The notes beneath the pieces were generated by a model. It saw only the letters and a program-made list of their open reading frames with translations, was not told the DNA's origin and searched no databases. A stretch of 64,000 nt of DNA from Streptomyces atratus (GTDB lineage: Bacteria > Actinomycetota > Actinomycetes > Streptomycetales > Streptomycetaceae): positions 62,001 through 126,000 of the forward strand of contig NZ_FPJO01000020.1 in the NCBI RefSeq assembly GCF_900119365.1, given 5' to 3'. Within the stretch, counting starts at the first letter, position 1, and every line of letters begins with the position of its first letter. The position numbers and the translations under genes are program-made. Shown here piece by piece: positions 55,414 through 64,000 of the stretch.

Positions 55414-57252
55414 TTACTGAACGACCGTGATCCGGTCCGCCGCCGGCGGGGCCAGCGGTGCCTCGGCCGTGGAGTGGGCCGCCAGGTAGGCGTTGAAAAC
55501 GTCCAGGTCGGACGGGCCGACCAGCTTGTTCGTGCCCTGGCCGAGCGCCGCGAAGCCGTCGCCGCCGCCTGCCAGGAACTCGTTCATCGCGACGCGGTAG
55601 CTCTTGGCCGGGTCGATCGCCTCGCCGTTCAGCTTGATCGTGTCGGTGACCACGCGGGCCGCGCCCGTCTTCGTCATGTCCAGGGTGTAGGTGAGGCCCT
55701 TGGACACCTGGAGGATCTTCGGGCTGGCCTCGTTGGAGCCGCTGACCTGCTGCTGGAGCGCCTCCACCAGCTGGGCGCCGGTCAGGTCGACGACGTTCAT
55801 CATGTTGGTGAAGGGCTGCACGGTGAACGCCTCCCCGTACGTCACCACCCCGTCGCCCTCGGCTCCGCTCGCCTTGTGCACCAGGTCCGAGCGGATCCCG
55901 CCCGGGTTCATGAAGGCAACGACCGCCCCACCCTTGTCCGCCGGGGCCAGACCCTCCAGCTGGGCGTCGGCGATCAGGTCACCGAGCGGCTTCTCGATGG
56001 CCGTGGAGCCGCGGCCGTTGATGTCGGCGCTGATGTAGCCCTGCGGCTTGTTCGCGATGGGCGCCGCGAGGGTGTTCCAGCGGGCGATCAGGGCCGTCAT
56101 GTCATCGGCCTTGGGCTGGTCCCGGCTGACGATGTGGTTCGCCGACTTCGGGTTCTTGGCACCGGCCGACTTCACCGACGTACGGACGATGTCCTTGGTG
56201 CGGCGGTCGTAGGTGAGCGTCGTGTCGGTGTAGAGCTTGCCGAAGGAGGACGCCGAGGTGACCATGCGCGGGTTGCCCGCCGGGTCCGGGATCGTGCACA
56301 CGTACGCCTGGTGGGTGTGGCCCGTGACCAGCGCGTCGACCTTGGGCGTGATGCCCTTGGCGATGTCGGTGATCGGCCCGGAGATGCCGTCACCGGCGCC
56401 GGAGGAGTCGCAGTCGTAGTTGTACGAGGTGGAGGCCGGGGCCCCGCCCTCGTGGATCAGCGCGACGATGGACTTGACGCCCTGGCGGTTCAGCTTCTTG
56501 GCGTACTTGTTGATCGTCTCGATCTCGTCGTGGAACTTGAGGCCCTTGACGCCGTTGGCCGTGACGATGTTCGGCGTGCCCTCCAGGGTCACCCCGATGA
56601 AGCCGATCTTGACGCCGTTCTTCTTCCAGACCGTGTACGGCTTGAGGATCGGCTTGCCGGACTTCTCGTTCGTCACGTTGGCGGCGAGGTAGGGGAAGTC
56701 GGCGCCCTCGAACTTCTTGTCCTTCTCGTAGCACCCCTCGACCGGGTGGCAGCCGCCGTTCTGGAGGCGGGCCAGCTCGGTGGCACCCTCGTCGAACTCG
56801 TGGTTGCCGACGCTGGTCACGTCGAGGTCGAGCTTGTTGAGCGCCTCGATGGTCGGCTCGTCGTGGAAGAGGCCGGACAGCAGCGGGCTCGCGCCCACCA
56901 TGTCACCGCCGGCCGCGGTGATCGAGTACGGGTGGCCCTTGCGCGCGGTACGCAGCGAGGTCGCGAGGTACTCGACGCCACCGGCCGGAATCTCCTTGGC
57001 CGAGCCGTCGGGCTGCGTCTCGATGACCTTGCCCGCCGAGCCGGCCGGCGGCTCCAGGTTCCCGTGCAGGTCGTTGAAGGACAGCAGCTGTACGTCGACG
57101 GTACGGCCCGGCTTGTGGTGGCCGTGCCCGTGGCCGTGGCGGTCCTGGGCGCCGGCCGGCATCGCGGCGACGAGCGCGCCGACGGTGGCGAGCCCGGCCG
57201 CGGCGGCGAGCACCCGCCGGGGCGCGCGGTTCTTCTGCGGTGTCGCTGACAT
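55414..57252 (-). CDS. Secreted 5'-nucleotidase / 2',3'-cyclic phosphodiesterase
   Basis: A 612-aa exported metallophosphoesterase. The signal peptide (RVLAAAAGLATVGALVAAMP) ends near residue 35; a His-rich stretch (DRHGHGHGHHKPG) may help metal loading. Catalytic motifs are FNDLHGNLEPP, GGDMVGASP, GNHEFDEGATEL and VTGHTHQAYVC; the C-terminal substrate domain has FMNPGGIRSDLVHKA and FLAGGGDGFAAL. It releases phosphate from nucleotides outside the cell, in keeping with phosphate scavenging. Start ATG 57252. Confidence 0.92.
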   Translation of the reverse strand: MSATPQKNRAPRRVLAAAAGLATVGALVAAMPAGAQDRHGHGHGHHKPGRTVDVQLLSFNDLHGNLEPPAGSAGKVIETQPDGSAKEIPAGGVEYLATSLRTARKGHPYSITAAGGDMVGASPLLSGLFHDEPTIEALNKLDLDVTSVGNHEFDEGATELARLQNGGCHPVEGCYEKDKKFEGADFPYLAANVTNEKSGKPILKPYTVWKKNGVKIGFIGVTLEGTPNIVTANGVKGLKFHDEIETINKYAKKLNRQGVKSIVALIHEGGAPASTSYNYDCDSSGAGDGISGPITDIAKGITPKVDALVTGHTHQAYVCTIPDPAGNPRMVTSASSFGKLYTDTTLTYDRRTKDIVRTSVKSAGAKNPKSANHIVSRDQPKADDMTALIARWNTLAAPIANKPQGYISADINGRGSTAIEKPLGDLIADAQLEGLAPADKGGAVVAFMNPGGIRSDLVHKASGAEGDGVVTYGEAFTVQPFTNMMNVVDLTGAQLVEALQQQVSGSNEASPKILQVSKGLTYTLDMTKTGAARVVTDTIKLNGEAIDPAKSYRVAMNEFLAGGGDGFAALGQGTNKLVGPSDLDVFNAYLAAHSTAEAPLAPPAADRITVVQ

Positions 57253-57471
57253 CGGTCCCCTTGTGAGTTCAGCGGGAGTTCGAAAGTGATGACGAGTCTG
57301 GAGACTTCGTGCGCAGCCTAGGGTCAACGCGCGTAGCGCGACAGGTGTCGGGAGTTACGAACCGGTTGCCATGCGGTCGGTATGGCCACAAATGGCCGCA
57401 CATCACTCGTATGGCTCACATATACGGGCAGAAACGTCCCGGCACGCATGTACGGCGCAAGCCTGTACGCC

Positions 57472-57825
57472 ATGGACAACGAAGCGGAATCCAAGGCCGT
57501 CGTACCTGCCCAGCGGGCGTCCGAACTGCCGCCGGGCTTCCGCGAGATGATCGACGACCTGAAGTCGATCGTGCGGGGCGCACATGTGTCGGTGGTCGAC
57601 GATCTGGTGCGGGACAAGGAGTTCGACGGGCCCCCCATCGGCATTCTCATCGCCGAGAGCCGCGACCGGTCGACGGTCGAGTACGCGTTGCGCGGCTACA
57701 GCCGGCCGCTGGCCGTCAGCACCTACGCCGGTCTGCCCGACCGCGTCCGCGAGCTGCTGCCCAGCGCCGAAGATCTCTCCCGCATCGCCGACGGAGTACT
57801 GAACACGCCGCAGACCACGGCCTGA
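57472..57825 (+). CDS. Short protein resembling the C-terminus of DUF1016 nucleases
   Basis: A 117-aa protein. Residues about 48-95 (VSVVDDLVRDKEFDGPPIGI, then LIAESRDRSTVEYALRGYSR) resemble the PDDEXK end of DUF1016/YhcG proteins, where G-I-L-L-C and V-V-E-Y-A-L-R are conserved. The full protein is about 350 aa, so this is a truncation or a short relative. A key Lys is not obvious. The preceding region is weakly coding. ATG 57472 starts MDNEAESKAVVPAQ. Confidence 0.55.
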   Translation: MDNEAESKAVVPAQRASELPPGFREMIDDLKSIVRGAHVSVVDDLVRDKEFDGPPIGILIAESRDRSTVEYALRGYSRPLAVSTYAGLPDRVRELLPSAEDLSRIADGVLNTPQTTA

Positions 57826-57893
57826 GTCCCGAAGCACCCCGAAGCACCCGCGCACCACCCCGGCACCCACCCCGCCCCCGTAGGCTCGTAGAC

Positions 57894-58817
57894 ATGACGA
57901 CTGACGTACCTCTCCCCGCACCCGGACGTGAGATCCGGACGCTCGACGTGCTCTCCCCCGAGCAGGCGGAAGCCGTATCCGGGCTGCTCGCCGAGGCGGC
58001 CCGGTCCGACGGCCGGCAGGCCGTGTCCGAGCAGGGGCGGCTGCAGCTGCGGGGCGGGCGGCGCGAGGGGGTGCGGCATCTGCTGCTGACCAGCGGGCCG
58101 GCCCTGGTCGGGTACGCGCAGCTGGAGGACACCGACCCCGTCGAGGCCCCGGCCGCCGAGCTGGTCGTGCATCCGGCGTACCGCGGGCAGGGCCACGGAC
58201 GGGCGCTGGGCGCGGCGCTGCTCGCCGTGACCGGGAAGCGGCTGCGGGTGTGGGCGCACGGCGGGAAGTCCGCGGCACGGCATCTCGCCCAGGTCCTCGG
58301 CCTCTCGCTCTTCCGTGAACTGCGCCAGCTGCGCCGCCCGTTGACCCCGCTGGACATCGGCGAGACGGTGCTGCCGCCGGGCGTCACCGTCCGCACCTTC
58401 GTGCCCGGTGAGGACGACGCCGCCTGGCTCGCGGTGAACAGCGCCGCCTTCGCGCACCACCCGGAGCAGGGTTCGCTGACCCAGCGCGACCTGGACGACC
58501 GCAAGGCGGAGCCGTGGTTCGACCCGAAGGGGTTCTTCCTGGCCGAGCGCGACGGCGAGCTGATCGGCTTCCACTGGACGAAGGTGCATGCGGAGGAGCA
58601 GCTCGGCGAGGTGTACGTCGTCGGCATCCTGCCCGACGCGCAGGGCGGCGGGCTCGGCAAGGCGCTCACCGCGATCGGGCTGCGCCATCTGGCCGCCGAG
58701 GGGCTGCCGACCGCGATGCTCTACGTGGACGCGGACAACAAGGCGGCGCTGGCCGTCTACGAGCGGATGGGCTTCGCGACGCACGAGGTGGACCTGATGT
58801 ACCGCACGGAGTCCTGA
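57894..58817 (+). CDS. mshD: Mycothiol synthase MshD
   Basis: A 307-aa protein of two GNAT domains, the acetyl-CoA:Cys-GlcN-Ins acetyltransferase of the last mycothiol step. The N-domain has VHPAYRGQGHGRALGAALLA. The C-domain has the active acetyl-CoA loop VVGILPDAQGGGLGKALTAI and MLYVDADNKAALAVYERMGF, strongly MshD-like. Start ATG 57894. The mshA gene is 40 kb upstream in this window. Confidence 0.95.
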   Translation: MTTDVPLPAPGREIRTLDVLSPEQAEAVSGLLAEAARSDGRQAVSEQGRLQLRGGRREGVRHLLLTSGPALVGYAQLEDTDPVEAPAAELVVHPAYRGQGHGRALGAALLAVTGKRLRVWAHGGKSAARHLAQVLGLSLFRELRQLRRPLTPLDIGETVLPPGVTVRTFVPGEDDAAWLAVNSAAFAHHPEQGSLTQRDLDDRKAEPWFDPKGFFLAERDGELIGFHWTKVHAEEQLGEVYVVGILPDAQGGGLGKALTAIGLRHLAAEGLPTAMLYVDADNKAALAVYERMGFATHEVDLMYRTES

Positions 58818-58887
58818 GCCAGGGGCCGGCGGAGGGTCAACCCCCCGGGGGCGGCGTCGCTTGACGTCGCCCCTTCCTTACGCCACT

Positions 58888-58911
58888 CTTTCACTACTCA
58901 ATTAGTGAAAG
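58888..58911. promoter_or_regulatory. Palindrome overlapping the GntR ribosome site
   Basis: CTTTCACTA (58888-58896) and TAGTGAAAG (58903-58911) with a 6-nt spacer. It overlaps the AAAGGGG ribosome site of the GntR gene, 9 bp before its ATG. Probably the binding site of the GntR (YtrA-type) regulator itself; inferred. Confidence 0.65.
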
Positions 58912-58919
58912 GGGTGAAC

Positions 58920-59330
58920 ATGGCAGAGTCCGCAGCGGTCGAGTACCGCATCGACCGGCGCAGCGGCGTCGCCACGTACCTCCAGATCGTCCAGCAGACC
59001 AAGCAGGCTCTCCGCCTCGGCCTGCTGGGACCCGGCGACCGGCTGCCGACCGCGCGCGAGGTCGTCGAAGCCACCGCCATCAACCCGAACACCGTGCTCA
59101 AGGCCTACCGGGAGCTGGAGCGCGAGGGCCTCGTCGAGGCCCGGCGCGGGCTCGGCACCTTCGTCACCCGGACCCTCGGCGGCGCGGCGGCCGCCGACGA
59201 CGCACCGCTGCGCGCCGAACTCGCCGACTGGACCCGCCGGGCACGCGCGGCCGGGCTGGAGAAGGACGACGTGAGCGCGCTCTTCACCGCCGTACTGGAC
59301 AGGACTTTCGAGGGGGATCAGGCCGGATGA
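58920..59330 (+). CDS. YtrA-type GntR regulator
   Basis: A 136-aa protein with a GntR winged helix (residues about 5-80: VATYLQIVQQTKQALRLGLL, then AINPNTVLKAYRELEREGLV). The short C-terminal dimer part is typical of the YtrA group. These repressors sit before ABC-transporter genes they control, as here. ATG 58920 follows AAAGGGG; an upstream GTG 58905 lies in the operator. The stop overlaps the ABC gene start (ATGA). Confidence 0.9.
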   Translation: MAESAAVEYRIDRRSGVATYLQIVQQTKQALRLGLLGPGDRLPTAREVVEATAINPNTVLKAYRELEREGLVEARRGLGTFVTRTLGGAAAADDAPLRAELADWTRRARAAGLEKDDVSALFTAVLDRTFEGDQAG

Positions 59331-60232
59331 CAGGCGCTGCGATCGAGGCCACCGGCCTCGGCATGAAGTACCGGAGCAGAGGCAGGGGCTGGGCGCTGCG
59401 CGACTGCTCCTTCCGGCTGCCCGCCGGGCGGGTGTGCGCCCTCGTCGGGCCCAACGGCGCGGGCAAGTCCACCCTGCTCGCCCTCGCGGCCGGCTTCCTG
59501 AGGCCCTCGGAGGGGGCGGTACGGGTGCTGGGCGAGGCTCCCGGGGAGGCACGAGCCCGGGTGGCCTTCGTGGCCCAGGACAAGCCGCTGTACCCGCAGT
59601 TGACGGTTGCCGCGACGCTCTGGGCGGGAGCCGAGCTGAACCCGGAGACCTGGGACCAGGACACCGCCGAACGCATCGCCGGGGAGCTCCCGCGCGACGC
59701 CGCGGTCCGTGACCTCTCCGGCGGCCAGCGGACCCGGCTCGCCCTGGCCCTGGCACTGGGCAAGCGGCCCGAACTGCTTCTGCTGGACGAGCCGATGGCC
59801 GACCTCGACCCGCTGGCCCGCCACCAGCTGATGGGCGCCCTGATGGCGGAGGCCGCCGAGCACTCCACCACCATCGTGATGTCCTCGCACATCCTCACCG
59901 AGCTGGAGGGCGCCTGCGACTACCTCCTGCTCGTCGACGGCGGCCGGGTCCGCCTCGGCGGCGAGACGGAGGACATCGTCGCCGCGCACACCCTGCTCAC
60001 CGGTCCGGTACGGGACACCGCGCCGCACACCGTCGTCGAGTCCCGCACCGCGGGACGTCTGCAGACCGCACTCGTACGGAGGCAGGGCCCCGTGGACACC
60101 ACCGTCTGGGAGGCCGCCGAGCCTTCGCTGGAAGAACTGCTGCTGGCCCATCTGCGGTCGCCGGAGGCCCCGGCGCTGCTGACGCCGAGCGCGGCGGCCG
60201 TCGAGGCCGGCCGGGAGGTGGTGGCGGTATGA
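59327..60232 (+). CDS. ABC transporter ATP-binding protein
   Basis: A 301-aa ATPase. Walker A VGPNGAGKSTLL (about 43), Q-loop FVAQDKPLYPQ, signature LSGGQRTRLALALALG, Walker B LLLLDEPMADLDP and H-loop MSSHILTEL, all intact. A C-terminal tail of 90 residues is typical of exporters in the DrrA/YtrB class. Overlaps both neighbours by 4 bp (ATGA), so the three genes form one operon. Confidence 0.95.
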   Translation: MTGAAIEATGLGMKYRSRGRGWALRDCSFRLPAGRVCALVGPNGAGKSTLLALAAGFLRPSEGAVRVLGEAPGEARARVAFVAQDKPLYPQLTVAATLWAGAELNPETWDQDTAERIAGELPRDAAVRDLSGGQRTRLALALALGKRPELLLLDEPMADLDPLARHQLMGALMAEAAEHSTTIVMSSHILTELEGACDYLLLVDGGRVRLGGETEDIVAAHTLLTGPVRDTAPHTVVESRTAGRLQTALVRRQGPVDTTVWEAAEPSLEELLLAHLRSPEAPALLTPSAAAVEAGREVVAV

Positions 60233-61236
60233 GCGCCCTCGATCTGCGCGCGCCCGCCGTGCCCACCGGTCCCGGCACCGGTCTGCGTGGCCCCGTCCGC
60301 GTACTCCTCCGTCAGCACCGCCGTTCCCTGTGGACGGCGGGCGCGCTCCTGGTGCTGGGCATCGGAATCGTGGTCGGGCTCCGGATCTGGGTCTCGGCCG
60401 CGGCCTCGGCCGAACTGTGCCCCGACGGCGACACCACCGCCTGCGGTGACGGCAGCTACCTGCCCACCCAGGCCCGCAGCGCCACCGAGGCCTACCTGTC
60501 CGGCGGTGGGACCGTCGTCCTGCTGCTCGCCGGGCTCATCGGAGTCTTCGTCGCGGGACCACTGATCGCCCGTGAGCTGGAGAGCGGCACGTTCCGGCTC
60601 GCCTGGACCCAGTCGGTCACCCCCGCCCAGTGGCTGGCGGCCCGGCTCGCCCTTCCCGCGGCTCTGGTGACCGCCGGGGTGACCGTTCTGGTCCTTGTCT
60701 ACCGGTGGGGCTGGTCGGGCATGCGAAGCACCTCCGCCGTGTACGAATTGGGCTGGTACCAGAGCGGTGTCAACCCGGCGCTCGGCCCAGTCGCCATCGG
60801 CTATGCCCTGCTGGCCGTGGCTGTCGGCGCCCTGTCCGCCGTGGTCGTACGCCGTACCGTCCCGGCCATGGGCGCCACCGCCCTCGTCCTGGCCGTGGTC
60901 ACGCTGGGCATCGGCAAACGCCGATATGAACTCTGGCCGACCGTCCGTTTCCTCGACGGCAACCGTCCGAGCGGTGACGCCTGGCACATCGAGTCGGGCA
61001 TGCTCACCGCCTCGGGCAAGGAGATCAGCTACTGGACGGACTGTGTCGGGGCCGGCACAGTCCCGGAGGATCCCGCCGCCTGCATGCGCAAGCTGGGCGG
61101 CATCACCGACTTCGCCGACTACCACCCCGCCTCGCACTTCTGGCCCCTCCAGCTCGTCGAGACCGGCATCCTGCTCGTCCTGGCCGCCCTCGCCGTCGCC
61201 CTCGCCTTCCGGGTGCTGCGCCGCCGCCACGGCTGA
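60229..61236 (+). CDS. ABC transporter permease
   Basis: A 335-aa protein with six hydrophobic segments (SLWTAGALLVLGIGIVVGLR, TVVLLLAGLIGVFVAGPLIA, LALPAALVTAGVTVLVLVYR, VAIGYALLAVAVGALSAVVV, MGATALVLAVVTLGIG, LVETGILLVLAALAVALAFR) and a large extracytoplasmic loop containing CPDGDTTACGDGSYLPTQAR. It makes the membrane part of the transporter with the preceding ATPase. Substrate unknown; antimicrobial or lipid export is common in this class. Confidence 0.9.
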   Translation: MSALDLRAPAVPTGPGTGLRGPVRVLLRQHRRSLWTAGALLVLGIGIVVGLRIWVSAAASAELCPDGDTTACGDGSYLPTQARSATEAYLSGGGTVVLLLAGLIGVFVAGPLIARELESGTFRLAWTQSVTPAQWLAARLALPAALVTAGVTVLVLVYRWGWSGMRSTSAVYELGWYQSGVNPALGPVAIGYALLAVAVGALSAVVVRRTVPAMGATALVLAVVTLGIGKRRYELWPTVRFLDGNRPSGDAWHIESGMLTASGKEISYWTDCVGAGTVPEDPAACMRKLGGITDFADYHPASHFWPLQLVETGILLVLAALAVALAFRVLRRRHG

Positions 61237-61246
61237 CGTCCGTACG

Positions 61247-61273
61247 TTCCGGGCCCCTCCCCGGGGCCCGGAA
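61247..61273 (+). terminator. Terminator of the GntR-ABC operon
   Basis: 11-bp arms TTCCGGGCCCC and GGGGCCCGGAA with a 5-nt loop, 11 bp after the permease stop. Confidence 0.85.
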
Positions 61274-61505
61274 TCGGTTCATATGACCAATCCGCGCACG
61301 GCACACCGCTTCCTGCACGTCATGTCGCCGTTACCAGCCATTCAGAAGCGCTTGCGACGCTCTCAAAATGCAGCCAGCTGTGCCGACCCCCCGCAACGGG
61401 AGAAATCCCGGCGGAGACCGCACGAACGACGTCAACCGTGCGTTCCCCGTGATCTCCGTGCCCTCCGGCGTGCCCCCGGAGCCGTCCGCGCGGAACAATA
61501 GGGCC

Positions 61506-63758
61506 ATGAGCCAGCAGCCCAGCTCCGAGGTACCGGTCCAGTCCACCGTGCAGCCGTCGGTCGGCTCACTCGCCGCGCACCGGCCGCACGCCGTCGCCAC
61601 CGCCGCGTCCAACGGCGCGCTGTCGACCGCAGCCGACCTGGACCCCGATATCGACGCCGACGTCGACGCGTACGAGCCCGATGTCGACGGCGACGAACTG
61701 CCCCAGGGCCGCTTCCTGGACCGCGAGCGCAGTTGGCTCGCGTTCAACGAACGGGTGCTCGAACTGGCCGAGGACCCCGCGACCCCCCTACTCGAACGGG
61801 CTAATTTCCTCGCCATCTTCGCCTCGAACCTGGACGAGTTCTTCATGGTCCGGGTGGCCGGTCTGAAGCGCCGTATCGCCACCGGCGTCGCCACCCGTTC
61901 CGCCTCCGGACTCCAGCCCCGCGAGGTCCTGGACCTGATCTGGACCCGCTCGCGCGAACTCATGGCCCGGCACGCCGCCTGCTACCAGCAGGACGTGGCC
62001 CCCGCGCTCTCGGACGAGGGCATCCAGCTGATCCGCTGGCCCGAGCTGACCGAGAAGGAACAGGCCCGGCTGTTCACCTTCTTCCGGCAGCGGGTCTTCC
62101 CCGTGCTGACCCCCCTCGCCGTCGACCCGGCGCACCCCTTCCCGTACATCTCGGGGCTCTCGCTCAACCTCGCCGTCGTCGTACGCAACCCGGTCAGCGG
62201 CCACCGCCACTTCGCCCGGGTCAAGGTGCCGCCGCTGCTGACCCGCTTCCTGGAGGCGTCGCCGCAGCGGTACGTGCCCATAGAGGACGTCATCGCCGCC
62301 CATCTCGAAGAGCTCTTCCCGGGCATGGAGGTCCTCGCCCACCACATGTTCCGGGTCACCAGGAACGAGGACCTGGAGGTCGAGGAGGACGACGCCGAGA
62401 ACCTCCTCAAGGCCCTGGAGAAGGAGCTCATGCGGCGCCGCTTCGGCCCGCCGGTCCGCCTGGAGGTCGAGGAGTCCATCGACCCGTACGTGCTGGACCT
62501 GCTGGTGCGCGAGCTGAAGGTGTCCGACGCCGAGGTCTACCCACTGCCCGGACCGCTCGATCTGACCGGGCTCTTCGGCATAGCCTCGCTGGACCGGCCC
62601 GAGCTGAAGTTCCCCAAGTTCATCGCCGGCACCCACCGCGATCTCGCCGAGGTCGAATCCGCCTCCGCGCCCGACATCTTCGCCGCGCTGCGCGAACGCG
62701 ACGTGCTCCTGCACCACCCGTACGACTCGTTCTCCACCTCCGTACAGGCCTTCCTGGAGCAGGCCGCCGCCGACCCCGACGTCCTGGCCATCAAGCAGAC
62801 CCTGTACCGGACTTCGGGCGAATCCCCGATCGTGGAAGCCCTCATCGACGCTGCCGAATCCGGCAAGCAGGTCCTCGTACTCGTCGAGATCAAGGCCCGC
62901 TTCGACGAGCAGGCCAACATCAAGTGGGCGCGCAAGCTGGAGGAGTCGGGCTGCCATGTCGTCTACGGGCTCGTCGGCCTCAAGACCCACTGCAAGCTCT
63001 CGCTCGTCGTCCGCCAGGAGGGCGACACCCTGCGCCGGTACGCCCACGTGGGCACCGGCAACTACCACCCCAAGACCGCCAGGCTCTACGAGGACCTCGG
63101 CCTGCTGACCGCGGACCCGCAGGTCGGCGCGGACCTCTCCGACCTCTTCAACCGGCTCTCCGGCTACTCCCGCCGCGAGACCTACCGCCGTCTCCTGGTG
63201 GCCCCGAGATCCCTGCGGGACGGGCTGATCGCCCGGATCAACAAGGAGATCACGCACCAGCGGGCCGGGCGGACCTCCTACGTCCGCATCAAGGTCAACT
63301 CGATGGTCGACGAGGCGGTCATCGACGCCTGCTACCGGGCCGCGATGTCCGGCGTGCCGGTGGACATCTGGGTACGCGGCATCTGCGCGATCCGTCCCGG
63401 TGTCGCCGGCCTCTCCGAGAACGTCCGGGTCCGCTCGATACTGGGCCGCTTCCTCGAACACTCCCGGGTCTTCGCCTTCGGCAACGGCGGCGAACCCGAG
63501 GTGTGGTTCGGCAGCGCCGACATGATGCACCGCAACCTCGACCGCCGGATCGAAGCACTGGTCCGGGTCACCGATCCCGCCCACCGCGCCGCGCTCAGCC
63601 GTCTCCTGGAGACCGGCATGGCCGACACCACCTCCTCCTGGCACCTGGGTCCCGACGGGAACTGGACCCGGCACGCCACGGACGCGGACGGCCAGCCGCT
63701 GCGGCACGTACAGGAAATGCTCATTGACGCCCGGAGGCGCCGGCGTGCGACGCCATGA
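61506..63758 (+). CDS. ppk: Polyphosphate kinase 1
   Basis: A 750-aa enzyme that reversibly makes polyphosphate from ATP. A 60-residue disordered acidic N-terminus precedes the N domain (RFLDRERSWLAFNERVLELA). The PLD-like catalytic part has VLVLVEIKARFDEQANIKWA and HVGTGNYHPKTARLYEDLGL with the phosphohistidine candidate in YAHVGTGNY; the second His motif is EHSRVFAFGNGGEPEVWFGS. Start ATG 61506; upstream in-frame starts are not conserved. In S. lividans ppk is phosphate-regulated; a clear PHO box was not found here. The CHAD gene overlaps its end. Confidence 0.95.
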   Translation: MSQQPSSEVPVQSTVQPSVGSLAAHRPHAVATAASNGALSTAADLDPDIDADVDAYEPDVDGDELPQGRFLDRERSWLAFNERVLELAEDPATPLLERANFLAIFASNLDEFFMVRVAGLKRRIATGVATRSASGLQPREVLDLIWTRSRELMARHAACYQQDVAPALSDEGIQLIRWPELTEKEQARLFTFFRQRVFPVLTPLAVDPAHPFPYISGLSLNLAVVVRNPVSGHRHFARVKVPPLLTRFLEASPQRYVPIEDVIAAHLEELFPGMEVLAHHMFRVTRNEDLEVEEDDAENLLKALEKELMRRRFGPPVRLEVEESIDPYVLDLLVRELKVSDAEVYPLPGPLDLTGLFGIASLDRPELKFPKFIAGTHRDLAEVESASAPDIFAALRERDVLLHHPYDSFSTSVQAFLEQAAADPDVLAIKQTLYRTSGESPIVEALIDAAESGKQVLVLVEIKARFDEQANIKWARKLEESGCHVVYGLVGLKTHCKLSLVVRQEGDTLRRYAHVGTGNYHPKTARLYEDLGLLTADPQVGADLSDLFNRLSGYSRRETYRRLLVAPRSLRDGLIARINKEITHQRAGRTSYVRIKVNSMVDEAVIDACYRAAMSGVPVDIWVRGICAIRPGVAGLSENVRVRSILGRFLEHSRVFAFGNGGEPEVWFGSADMMHRNLDRRIEALVRVTDPAHRAALSRLLETGMADTTSSWHLGPDGNWTRHATDADGQPLRHVQEMLIDARRRRRATP

Positions 63759-64000
63759 CCACCAGACGACGCAGGCGGACCTTACGGCAGGCGCGGTGCT
63801 CGCGCCCTACCTTCAGGAACAGGCCGCCGAATTCCTCCGCAGCCTGCGCCTGCACCGCGAGAACAGCGCCCCCACGGACGCCGGGACCCACGGAGCCGAG
63901 GAGGCCGCCGGCGCGCTGCGCCGCTCCTCGCGCCGGATCGGCGGCACGCTGCACACCTTCCGGGCGGCCCTGGACGCCACCTGGGCCGAGCAGCTCCGTA
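63745..64000 (+). CDS. CHAD-domain protein (N-terminal part)
   Basis: GTG 63745 is preceded by GGAGG seven bases upstream and overlaps the ppk stop by 14 bp in another frame. The visible 85 codons read GAVLAPYLQEQAAEFLRSLR, then LRRSSRRIGGTLHTFRAALD, the first two helices of a CHAD domain with the His and Arg residues that bind polyphosphate. Its coupling to ppk fits a role in polyphosphate handling. The rest is beyond the window. Confidence 0.85.
   Translation, partial: MRRHDHQTTQADLTAGAVLAPYLQEQAAEFLRSLRLHRENSAPTDAGTHGAEEAAGALRRSSRRIGGTLHTFRAALDATWAEQLR

Noticed and set aside
61270..61310. GTTCATATGAC as a PHO box before ppk
   Set aside because: The following 11-mers do not repeat the unit, so phased repeats are lacking.
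1..64000. CRISPR array or rRNA genes
   Set aside because: No regularly spaced direct repeats or rRNA-like sequences were seen.

Overview
The window is chromosomal DNA of a Streptomyces (or very close relative). Support: very high GC with GC-rich third codon positions, mycothiol genes (mshA, mshD), GlnR, the nickel regulator Nur, the WhiG anti-sigma RsiG, an Scr1-type regulator/ATPase/DUF397 cluster, and many Tat or lipoprotein exports. From memory, the backbone order (phoR-phoU ... gpmA ... mshA ... rsiG, nur, sulfurtransferase, glnR, protease, two-component pair ... 5'-nucleotidase, mshD, ppk, CHAD) follows the core order of S. coelicolor; I did not compare genomes.

Layout. 1-4.4 kb: phosphate control (PhoR/SenX3 kinase, PhoU, PHO boxes), a tiny Cys-rich protein, an MFS exporter and phosphoglycerate mutase. 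4.5-9.6 kb: a decayed, strain-specific insertion zone between two 3'-halves of a tRNA-Gly(CCC) gene. It holds a Nudix hydrolase, an internally deleted SDR, truncated regulators, two orphan genes and no integrase. 9.7-12.7 kb: a P-loop protein with an overlapping partner, a probable toxin-antitoxin pair and two lipoproteins. 12.8-26 kb: an APH-type kinase, a beta-helix protein, mshA with a YbjN gene, a NlpC/P60 hydrolase, a receiver-PP2C phosphatase, an XRE regulator with a strong palindromic operator, and a MerR-PP2C fusion. 26-35 kb: an aldo-keto reductase whose stop codon lies in a 180-bp MITE, an epimerase, TetR, an Eis-type acetyltransferase, asparaginase, RsiG, D-Tyr-tRNA deacylase, YgfZ and Nur. 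35-46 kb: sulfur transfer genes behind a cysteine-type leader peptide, a membrane protein with FUS-like SYG/Q repeats, a MoaD-like protein, GlnR behind a coupled mini-ORF, LacI, an HtrA-type protease and a two-component system.

48-55 kb is accessory. It carries a PIN/excisionase-type toxin-antitoxin pair, then a recent 335-bp duplication of the kinase ATPase domain fused in frame to an alpha/beta-hydrolase fragment. Next comes a lower-GC, translationally coupled three-gene unit. Its cytosolic protein (C-terminus) and its membrane protein (N-terminus) share a short G-x-x-A-x-N-x-GSG-x-Q-x-V-x-F motif, and the third gene encodes a solute-binding lipoprotein. This unit is my best candidate for an undescribed system: an amyloid-motif-like transmembrane signalling or defence module. 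A PI-PLC and the Scr1/DUF397 cluster follow. 55-64 kb returns to core genes: 5'-nucleotidase, mshD, a GntR-ABC operon, polyphosphate kinase and the start of a CHAD protein.

Functional threads: phosphate and polyphosphate (phoR, phoU, 5'-nucleotidase, ppk, CHAD), mycothiol (mshA, mshD), sulfur (sulfurtransferase, SseC-like, DsrE-like, leader peptide), nitrogen (glnR, asparaginase) and development (rsiG). Starts were chosen by hand from ribosome-binding sites and family lengths.
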